A DNA stretch of 64,000 bases. Source: Phoronis australis. Lineage: Eukaryota > Phoronida > Phoronidae. Position numbers and translations under genes: made by a program. How positions within the stretch are numbered: the first letter of the stretch is position 1; each line of letters begins with the position of its first letter. Where the stretch lies: positions 6,086 to 70,085 of the forward strand of contig NMRA01000946.1 in the NCBI GenBank assembly GCA_002633005.1. Direction: 5' to 3'. Of the stretch, positions 37,892-49,800 are shown piece by piece. The notes under the pieces are model-generated. The model worked only from the letters and a program-made list of their open reading frames with translations, was not told the DNA's origin and did no database searches.

Positions 37892-40800
37892 ATGGATTCC
37901 TTGCCATTATTAAGTAAAACTGGGGAAAAGACACCCCGTAGTTTTATTGATCACGAGCCTTTGTCTGAAGAAGGGGCGTCATTCAAAGGTAGACATCAAG
38001 CACTTCCGGAACACCTGAGAAGATTGGGCATTGACACACCTGTAGCGAAAAAGACTTTAAACAGAAAGATCTTAATTTCATGTTTGGCGGTAGCTGTCGT
38101 GTCGTTAGGTCTTGGAGTCATCATAGGGCACTTCAGGAGACAATTTTCCTCTGGGTCGGCAACGAAGGAAGCCGATCCTTCGATATCAAAGAAATTCATG
38201 GACGAAATCAGACCAAAGAACATTAGACAATACCTCAGGTATGATACGTCTTTACCAAATTGATAAATATTTCGGTAACTCAGAATTACTGTAGCTGGAA
38301 CGTTATAAAATAATCCAGTAATAATATGAAAATGCCTTTTTGCTGTACAAGTGTGCCCTGATACGCTGTAAAATGTAACTATTTCGTAAAATGCAACAAC
38401 TGTTACATTTTACGTCATCGGTACATTTTACGTTGCTGAGCCTCTCCTAAAATGTAAAAATGTTTTGCTTTTTACGTAATTCTTACCTTTTACGCATACG
38501 GGAAATGTACCATGTTACTTTTTACGAAACCAACATCATACCACAAAGTAAATGACCAAAATCAAGAACAAGTGATATTTGACACGGCCTGGGGTACTTA
38601 GAGAGCGGACTCAGACATAAAAGTTACCCATTTAGAGAGTAATTTCGTATAAAAATTCACATTTACGCACAGTTCTGTTCCGGAAATTCAGAAAAGATAT
38701 TTTGTCGAAAATGGCACCATTTTCAAACCATTTTAGAGAGACTTTTTTGCTGTGAAAAAACACCCCTTTGGACTGCACTTTTATATAAGCATGCCCTCCA
38801 GGCGGACACAGTATGAATTTGGCAAACCATTGTCATTATTACTTGGGTGCAGGTACGGTCTTTAAATTCAGCATATGACTTGACAGTAAAATTTTGAGCT
38901 AGAGACTTCAGAATTACGTATCTGTTTACTAAGTGCGATTGAGTGTGAATTCTAAATTTTCAGGTCATTTGGTGCACCCATGGGGTCATTAGGTGCATTT
39001 TTCTTCTGAAAGTTTGACCACTTCATTCATCTTGTATTCTGAAGTGCTTAAAGTAAAATATCTGCGATTATTAGCATTAACCACACTTTTAATCGAGTTA
39101 ACAATTACTCCCTAACCGGGGGTCATAATGCACCGGAAGAGGTCAATTAGTGGAAAGGTCATCAAAAAATTAATATGTACTTTCTCCTACAATTTTAAAG
39201 AATTCCTTTTCATATTGGTAAACTTGCTGTCAGTTACTTCCCATAATAATTCCAGTGATACGCACGCGCAGAGTCCGTTATTGTCACGCCGTGACAATAA
39301 TCGTTCTAGTTATTATTGTTGTTGTTGTTGTTATTATTGAATTTATTCAAGGAGGACACAGTGTAATATACACAATACCTGGTTAGCAGAGTGCTAGTAC
39401 ATCATGGTCCTCAAAGAGTCAAAATCATTTCATGGTTCAAAGTTTTCAAGGGGCTTCTCATAATGGACAGCGAGTGCTGTTTCAAATTCAAAAGGATTTT
39501 AAAGGGGTTCCTAGGTTTAATCTTAACGTCTTGACAGCTGTGGATGTAGAGTAAATCTACTTTTTTGTTTTAAAAGACAGTTACTGTTGCTATTTATCTT
39601 ACTTTATGTGCGTTGTTCCTCCAGGAACCTCACAATGCGTCCTCACTTGGCTGGTACTCCGGCAGATCTTCAGCAAGCACGCGAGTTTCAGGAGTTTTGG
39701 CGGGAAGACGTTGGAATGGATCAAGTCGATATAGTTCCCTACGAAGTATTGCTGTCTTACCCTGATGATGGACTTCCGAATGTAATTAACATGCTCGATG
39801 ACTCGAGTAATGTTATCTTTCACACACAGTTGTTCGAGAAGATCCTACGTCCGGATGATGCACAGTCGAATGTTGTGCCGCCATTTAACGCATATTCAGC
39901 ACGTGGAAATATAAGTGTGAGTATGCAAGCTGCGACACAATACGAGGGCTTCTTCAAAGACAGGAGTAAAACACGTTTTCCATTGTATAAAATGGTTGAA
40001 TCTGCCCAAAGTGCTTCTGTTCCTCTGGATTGTTTTCTTCCATTGGTTTGATTTCAATGTAAAACGTTTTTGTCGGCCAACGAGCTCCATGATTACGAAG
40101 AACACAGATTGGTGTCAGTTTTCTTTCCAGGGTGATTTAGTGTATGTGAACTACGCACGTGCTCAAGATTTCGACTGGTTGGCGGCCAACGCAAACATCA
40201 ACGTCAGTGGCAAGATTGTCATCGCAAGATGTGGAAGGATCTTCCGCGGAAGTCAGGTTGAATTGAAATAAATCATTTCATTTAACTATTCTGCTACGAC
40301 CCAAATGTTCTTAAAAATTCGAAAAATTGAGACCACGCGGTGCTGTCTACACAGATGGCATAAATTAGAGTAGGCACGACTGATGAATCTGGGATGCTGT
40401 TTTCACAACAAAACTCCCGCACTGGCCGTGAATTCGTCGTCGATTCTGTAACGTTGTCCGCACTAGGGGGTGTTCCCCTTTAAATCCGTGTATAAACCGA
40501 ATGCAAATGTGTAAAAGTTGGCAAGCGTCCAGGTAATTCCGGCACGAACGTGAATTGAACGAGGATGTTGACAAGACAGCGTGTTGGCACAGCCCGAATC
40601 TATTTTTGGGTGTCTAAGTGATAACTGGAGATAAAACGATTTTTCCGTCACTATCCACAAAACCCTAATATATGTTCTTGTAAGCAGGACCCACGGACTT
40701 TGTGATAGTAAACTAGACTCGGTTCAATTACCTTAATAAACTGGGAACAAAAATGTCAAACACTTTTATTCGCCTAAATATTCTTTGCAGTATTTTACAC

Positions 40801-43800
40801 CTGCCGTGTCTCACTGTTTATGTCTCCAGCTTATGCTCTGTAGTGTCATTACTGCATCATTTTATTTCCACTTCAGAATGAAACAAATATGTTGCAAAAT
40901 ATCGTTAATCATATGTATCCTTGTCAGTTACTTCATCAATGTTCCGTTGAGGTTAGAGTTTTATTCTGAACATACATGAACGAAACGGAATAAAGACGCC
41001 TAATAACGAAGAGTTCCGTGTGTATAATGAATTCTCCACATATTTATATGTGCATATTGCCGCCCTCTCTTTCTCCGGGTCCAGCGGCCGGCGGCCGGCT
41101 CCCGTCATCCGGCGCCCGCAGCTGTGTCTCCTAAACCCCTCACAGGATCTTAATGAGATTTAGCAGATGTGTTCCTAGGAAGCTGACGGCAGCTGATGTC
41201 GAATTTCAGACCGACTCAACTACCGCTGTGCCCACTTGTTGCAGTTCTAAATTCACGGTTTCCCCGGCCTGAATCTTTACTGGAATTCTTGTGTAGATTT
41301 TCATGAAAATTTGCAAATAGGTTTCTCTTAAGAAGACGACCACATCTTTTTTATTTTAGGATGGATTTGGCTATTCTGCGCTTCTTAGTGAACATTTTTT
41401 AAAATTTCGAGTCCGTTTTTTGGCTTCCGTCTTTCTATCTGCCAAACCGCTTGATGAATCCTTATGAAACTTGGCCGGTGTGTTCCTAATGAGGAGACGG
41501 CGGAGGGTTTCTCTCGTCTGGTGCCCCTTATTTGGGATTTTGTTTTTTTTACGTCCGCGGCTGTATCTCCTTAACCCTTTGTTAGAACTGTGCTATTTGG
41601 CAGATATGTTTCTATGGAGCTAACAAGTGACGACGACGAGGAGTTTCACACCAAACGATTGGCGTGTCTCCAAGGCAATTTTATTTTCTTTCGCATGCTA
41701 TACAAAGAAAAAGAAAAAGGGCATCAATCGAAGTTGCTAGAAAATATTTTGGATAGTAGAAATAATCCAAAGCAATTTTGGGCTTTGGTAAAATCAAAAT
41801 TTAATAGTAGTCCGAAGGAAACTGCGATAACTCCAGAACGATGGTACACGTATTTTAATCTGTTGCTCAATGAACGGATGGAACCGAACGACACTATGTC
41901 AAATGCGGTCGTAAGACAACAAGAAAATCATGACAATTACTGTGATGCTTGTGACAAAAATTTACCCAGTGATATGAACACTTGTTTCTCATGTGAGGAA
42001 ATTGACTGTGCTATAATGGATCTTCCAAACGGCAAAGCAGCCGGCATTGATCTTGTGTTTGAGATGTTGAAGAGTACGAGGGTAGCTATTGTTCCTGTAT
42101 TGGAACTGCTTTTCAATGGAATTCTCGCTACAGGTCACTACCCACAGGGCTGGTGTGACGCAATAATTGTTCCTATATTTAAACAGTGCAACACTGAAGA
42201 TGAGAACAATTATAGAGTTATCTCATTGTTGTCAGCAGTAGGAAAGCTATTCACCAAACTTTTGAACAACCGGCTTAGGACCTGGGCTGAGGCAAATGAC
42301 GAACTTCGTGAATCACAGGCGGGATTCCGCAATGGCTATTGCACTCAGGACCAAATGTTTACGCTTCAGGCCATGTGCCAAAAATATATCACTAAGCCCG
42401 GGGGTCGCTTTTACTGTGCTTTTGTCGACTTTTCGAAAGCGTTTGACAGAGTTCCCCACATGTTATTCTGGTATAGATTACAAAAAATTGGGTGTCCATG
42501 GTAACGTTCTTAAAGTCTTGAAATCCATGTACGGCAAATTACGTTCATGCGTAAGGACCAGAGAAGGGTTAACCGGCATTTTTACTGTTCTGTCGGCACC
42601 AGACAAGGGTGTATGATCAGCCCACTATTGTTTATCATGTATCTGAACGAATTTATCGAAGTCCTAGATAATGCCCAAAATATTAGAGGGATTTATATCA
42701 ATGAAGAGGCTCTGCACGTCAAATCGCTGTTGTATGCTGATGACATGGTTCTGTGTTCGAGCACTCAAATTAATTTGCAAAGAATGTTAAATTGCCTTTA
42801 TGATTATTGCTCTTCTTGGAACATGAGTGTAAATCTGAAAAAAACTAAGATCGTTGTTTTTAGAAATGGCGGGCCACTCAGAGCGTATGAGAAGAGGTAT
42901 TATGGAAACCAAGTAGTAAGGGTTGTCTCCCAATATAAATATCTTGGAATATTTTTCACACCAAGATTAGTTTGGTCCAAAGCCACTAAAACTCTGGCAC
43001 GTCAAGGTAGTAAAGCTGCTATGCCCATCTATAAAATTAGAAACCGGTGCACGGAATTACCATTGAGCCTATCACTTGAACTGTTTGATAAAATTGCTGT
43101 ACCGACTATGTGCTACGGCGCGGAAATCTGGGGTTTCAAAGAATACGAATGGCTTGAAAATGTTTATGTTAAATTCTGTAAAATTGCTCTTGGAGTTGGA
43201 ACCTATTGATCAAACCCAGCTGTATTGAGTGAATGAGGAATTTATCCGCTCTATGCAAAGTATTATGTCACGTGTGTAAAATATTGGCTAAAAATGCCAC
43301 CTACTAGATACGCTAAAGCGGCTTATGACATGTTAGTTGATTTAGATACGAATGGAAGAAATACTTGGGTATCTTCTGTTAGACAATTGCTATCAAAATA
43401 CGGTTTTTATGAAATTTGGTTGAATCAAGGTGTCACGTGCGAAGTCTCATTTTTAAGTTTCTTCGCGCAAAGAGTTAATGACTGTTATGAACAAGGTTGG
43501 CGATCAACAATATGGCGTAATACTCATGTTACTTGTAGTGCTGTATCGTTATGCTTCCGCACTGTGAGGTGACTTTCCAGAGTTCGGTAATCGGGAACTC
43601 GGGTTATGCCATACCGTTTTTACCAAATCATGAAAATTGTGTCAAATTCATGAACGAAGTGTCTAAGAATCAGACAACTTAATGAGTTCTGGGCTATTTC
43701 AAAACAACACAGTGCAGGCTGTTTAGAACATTCATTACCAACTGACATACTGTAATCATGTAACTGGTGTCAAAATATCTATGCGGAATCCTGAATTGCA

Positions 43801-46800
43801 GCTTTACCGTTGTAACCTAACCATTAGTTACTTTCTTGCACATTACGGATAGAAAAAGTAATGTGTATAATTTACGAACTTTCTGCAGAGAAACTATGTT
43901 TCATTAAGAATTAAGTTATGTATAATCCACAACGACACAAAATATATAGTAACATGCAGTAAAAATACTTTTCAGGCAAAGAACGCGGAAATGCATGGCG
44001 CGATCGGCATCATCCTCTTTACCGACCCAAAGGACTACGGGGAGGACGGAATTTCGAAATTTTACCCTGACACCTGGTGGCTACCTCCAACTGGAGTACA
44101 GCGAGGAAATGTAAAAAGTTCCTCTGGAGACCCTTTGACTCCACTCTACCCTGCTACTGGTAAAACAATCTTCTGACAGTTTGTGTTTTGATTGAGACGC
44201 AAGAGTGTACGTGCTTTGTTATTTTCATTTCAATTAGCAAAGAGGAGTGAAGTTCAATGTGGAACCATCAAGGATATTTTTATTGAAGGAACGTTGCAAA
44301 CGATTTGGTTCTTTCAAAGACTTGTAATTATGAATGTGGCGGTCTGGCAATCATGAATGGACAAGTTCCTCACAGCACAGTGGTCAAATTTCTGACTAAT
44401 TGAAACTATGAACTTGGGATTACAGCTATTTTTTTCATGTGGGTCAGAAAGAGAATGAAGTCAATGGAACCTTGAATCACGTTCGAAGTCCAAATATGTT
44501 GAAAATTAACTGAATTTGATCTTTATTTTTTAGTTGAATTTATATTTTGGGGGTGCACCACCACCTAAAATGGCCGCTGTAGTGAATGACATCTGACTCA
44601 TGCATTATGGGTACTCAATCAAACACCGCTATATGTAATTAGGTTTCCGCAGAAACCTCGCCCACTTTAAAAAACATAAAAACATTGATAGTAAAATAAG
44701 GAAAACGCAAATAGTACTGAATGTTACGAAATGTTTATATTTCAATGACATTTTGCGACTGACGAAGCTCTAAATTGGTGAATATAAAGGCAGGAGTATC
44801 TTTAATCTATTTCTTTTTATCAAAAATCACCTTGAAGAGCAAAGAGGAGTTTACCTATGTCGGTGATAGCAAATTGACAATGACGGTATGATACATTGTT
44901 CACTTGTACATTATCACCTGTTATCATCTCTTAAAGGAACATTTTTGGCAAAAAAATGTGATTTTCTGAAATCAGTGTCCTTCTAAGTTCTCTGGCGGAG
45001 TTAAATCCCAGTCGATAAATGGCAGAGTAGTTAAACATATTTAATTGGTAGTCAGCGGACTTGATTTTAGCGAAATATCTAGCAGACAAAGACTAAAATT
45101 CACGACATGTTTTATTGGGTACGAATGAAACAACACAAGAATAATCTATATGTTAGGTTGGATTTGGAATTTTAGGGTCACAGTATTTCAAATAATTATT
45201 TCACAGAAGGTATCAGATGGGTACCTTAATTACAAGAGATAACACAAACATTTAGAATACCCAATGTGTAAGTGAGTATTGGATACTAAGTGGCACAGGT
45301 TAGTATAGTACCAAATGGTACATAATGCCAAATGGGTATTGGCCGATTGCCTACCAAGGTGTTTGAGCAAACGGTAAGTGCAATAAATACCAAATGGGTA
45401 CAAATTGCCGAATTAGCAAATATCATGTAAAGTACCAAGTGGGTACACCAAACAGCCACCAGGGCTATAAAAACCTGGCAAAGCAGGTTCTGGACAAGCT
45501 GAGTGAGCAGACCAGTCCGAGTGATACCTAATAGGTATAAAATTGTCTAATTGGGAAAAGCTTACGAGCAAATGTACTGTTACTTGAGGCTGGGGCAACC
45601 GGAAGCTTCAAAGAAAGAACAACCAGCGCTATCATCGGAGTAGATATAAACCAACTAAAAGTTGGCCGTAAAAGTGATAATGTCCCTTTCAAAGATGCAA
45701 TTTGTACATCCATAAAACTTTTTCAAAATTTTCTAGAAAGTGCCCACAGAATTTCAGAAGATGACGAAGACGCAGGGCTTCCAAAAATTCCTGTTCATCC
45801 TATAAGCTATGGAGACGCAATGGTACTCCTGAGGTGAGCGAATTGAAGCTCATGATTTGTTTGTAAGAAGCAATGCATTTGTGCAGTTTACCTGACATTC
45901 GATTGAGAACTTCGTAAAGGTATTGCACATTTATACAGACTATGTAGTTATAAAAATTACTTAGTTGTATGTATATGCAATTCAAGTTAATCTGTGCAGC
46001 AGTTTACAAGACATACTACAGTGCAACTACCGGAGACAAAACTCTAAAATGACCGATTCATTCTGAAAACAAAAATGGCCTCCCGCCAAATAAAACTTGC
46101 AAAGCCTCAGACTACATTTTGTAGAAATCTGCAACGTCTTGTCGATGTAACAGAACTAATTGCCTGCTGAATCAATTACTATTAATTACAATGAGGTTCC
46201 CAACTGAAATGGTGGCAACGAGGTGAGGAATGCAGAAATATGGGAAATGTTGCGCGTGTCTTGCAATGGACTGGTTGTAGGGCGGAGACACAGATATACT
46301 AGATGTCGCTTCTCTAGACTGACTATTACATTCAATTTTAAAAGTAATTTTTACAATCCTCCAGATTAATACCTACGGTAGATATTATTCTATTGTATTT
46401 TCTACTCGTACAAAAGTATTTATTCAATGCGTTGTCCTTTTGTTTGCAGTAACATGACTGGTGATGTAGTACCAGATCACTGGAAAGGAGCGTTACCGAT
46501 AACGTATAGGATCGGACCTGGATTTAAGAAGAAACAATGGTAAGCTTAGTACCATGAACAATAACTGTTTGTCGGTAGTGGTGCTTTCCTTATCCCATTA
46601 TAGGGAACGTTGGGCGTGTTTCTTGCACATTGTAGGTACATTTTTAGGGAGACAAGGCCAGTGCTACCGTGCTGTTTAGAAAGGGCCCCAGAGCTCCTCT
46701 GAACGTGATTAAAACGTCCGAGGGTGACAATCAGCCCCAATAAGAATCATGGTTATTACCTAAACCAGTGATGCCGTCGTATTGGATTCCGTACTTACAC

Positions 46801-49800
46801 TCTGCATTGTGGCAGTACCTATTCGTGTTTGCCTGGCTGCATTAGCTTGAAGGTCTACAGTAGCTTTACTCGCAAGTGTCTTGCGTCTACGGAACGCAGC
46901 CCTGGCTGACGCGGAGGAGTCAGTGTATGATCGAGTGCAGTCATACCTATTGTGTCTTTTCTTACAGGAAAACGGAAATGAGGATATCCACGCACAACAA
47001 ACGTGCAAAAACTTACAACGTGATCGGCTTTATCAAAGGATCAATTGAACCAGGTTTGACCAGATTTGAATAACAAAAATTTACAACTTCGTAAGGCATT
47101 ATATTTTGAGGGTCACCAAAACCTTCGTGTGCTTCACGCGAAAAAAGAGAAAAGGTTTGTTCATGTGGCTTCCTTCCGTACTAGAAGCCTGAAGAGTGTT
47201 CAGTGTGAGTTTCGTTTTGTATTACAGACTATGTATGACGTCTAAATGACATATGTAGGACCACTAGATGGGGCTCCAGCTGATACGAATGCAGCCTTTG
47301 TTTTTGTACAGGGGAATTTCTGATAAGACCAACATAGCAGTCAGAGATTATTACACCCGTGCCTAATGTTACTAAACTGCTGCATGGTGTCAAGGCAACA
47401 TTTACAAAAAATCTCAATTAGTACATTATCAATTCCACACGCCTTTTTACTTTTCAAGTGACTCACAGTTTTGTGGATTTATTACACAGTGAAACCTTCA
47501 TTTATGAAACAATTCAACTGACATTTACTGTTAGCTAGATCATAAGCGCCCGTACGTGCTGCTCCATCACACTGACTAAATTGACGGAAATGACCTTAAC
47601 CTGTTTCAGTCATCTTTGGTATTTGCATGTTTTATAGTTCGTAATTTCAAAACTCATTGTTTTAAATTAAGTAAGTACGCTGAAGTTACGTAACCGTGAG
47701 AAGTGTAATTTCAGTTGAAGCACAGCTGAGAGATATTGGCCAGTCAGCGATTTCACCAGAGAATTGAGGATTTTTGAAGTGTACAAACTGGAAAACTAAT
47801 TGAGAAGTTTCATGGGTAAAATAAGAGGGAGACAGAGACGAGAGTGCCGAAACGTCAGCGTCTATACACAGAGAGTCAAAGTTTGACAGGATTGCTGAAG
47901 TACTTTCAATTTATTCGAAAATATACATGTAGTTTGCGCGGGAAACCGATTGCAGTAGCTTTGATAGCGTCATACCCATTAACATTGTAGATTATGCTGA
48001 CCACTTTAGCACGCGGAGCCAAAATTTAGTGCAGTTTGTTATCAACAGCTATTACGAAATAATCTCAACATAATCACCAGACGTATTTAGCAATATGCAG
48101 GATTATAAGCTTTTTGTACCATTGCAAAGAGTTGCATGCTTTTAAGAATTGACCTTAAAAGGTTAACTTTTGACCCCTTACCAGAGGTCGGCAGGTAGCG
48201 AGCTAACTGTAGCAACCGCCGTTTATTTCAGCATTTTGCATTTTGGACAATCCAAACATTGCAGATCCAAAATTGGTGCTTGTACGCATTGCCTATAACT
48301 TCAGTTGCCAACGAAATGCTCAATACCTCAATATCGGGTGAGCGTGCTAATGTTTGTTAAACTCCTCGACACAGAATTCAACGTTTTACCGCTAAACACA
48401 TGAAAAATGCAGGTTCTTAAATAGATTGTAAAGTGTGATTCACGATTTCAGTTGGTAATAAAATTGATTCAAGAGAATTCACGTACTGGCGAGACCCGGC
48501 TACAGATACCCTCACATTTTGATGTGCAAATGTCAAATGCTGGGGGTGAAGTCCAAGTGTGAATGTGACAAGTAAAGTCTGAATTATTCAGAACTTCATG
48601 CGGGACAGATTGTGAACAAGTCATATATGAAAAAAATGCACATGTGTCGGTTCCCGAAACCAACCTTCACGACGAAGATTATTTCTTCTAGTAACATTAA
48701 CAGATGATTGCCAAATTTCATGATGTTGCTCAAAAATTGTAATTAGTTAATGTGCATATATGATTTTCAGCTGGTAGATGCTGGTAAAGCAGTGCTATCC
48801 GTTGTGAATGTATTACTTAGGATGCGCCTTTATTTGTTTTTTCTTTAAAGGTATTAGTAAACATATCTATTTAGGTATATCTTCGCAGTAGTTTGCAATC
48901 GCTATTGTCGTTATACACCGCTGAATTTAACCCCTACAATTAAAAGAATACCAAACTGGGTTTTAGCCTATTAACAGGTATTAAAAACAACTTTTCCATT
49001 CAATTCTTTTATAAAAAATAATCCCCTATATTCCAAGCCAACCATCAAAACTTTGGAGGAAAATTTGAAAACTCATTTGAAACACTGCTAAACGGGCAAG
49101 CGTGACCTACGCGTTTAATGAATTACGTGGCAACTGTGGCGAAAGACCACCCACCAAGAACCACAATATCCAATTTGTGACGTAGGGAGCATCAGTTTTT
49201 AGTTGATTCCTGCTTCCACCGTTCAAGATTGACGCCACTGATGCATTAGCAACTGACCGGGGGATTGGTGGAAATCACCTAAACAGGGTTTAGTACCCTT
49301 TTAACATTTTCGACAGTCGGCGGTTCCGATTGTAAACTGTTCCTTAACTGTTACAACCGTCAGAGTGTGAAAGAAGAGATGTTTCAATATTTTGAGACCA
49401 TTTCTAATAGTATTCGATGATATACTAACTTTTTATGCAGCCCGCAAACAGTGGCTGCTGTGATTAAGTAACGTAGCGATCTCCGATAAGGAGTGACAAT
49501 TTGAACAGACTTCACTTAAAATTATCGACACAGTATGATAGTTATGGGGCTGCAAACTCTTTTGAACTCTTTTTAATCTGATAAATTGTTTTAAAACACT
49601 GCACACGTGACTTCCATGTAAACGGAAATACAGGAAGTTGATTTCTGCATGTGACCTTACTTTTCATTGGGTTGTGTGAACCAATTACTCACAAATTAAC
49701 CATTGATGACAGTACCCTCTGTCACAGCGCCACCTATACGAAAATGTGTCCTTGTGGAATGATGATGAACGTGTAATGCCTGTAATACCTGTCACTGACA

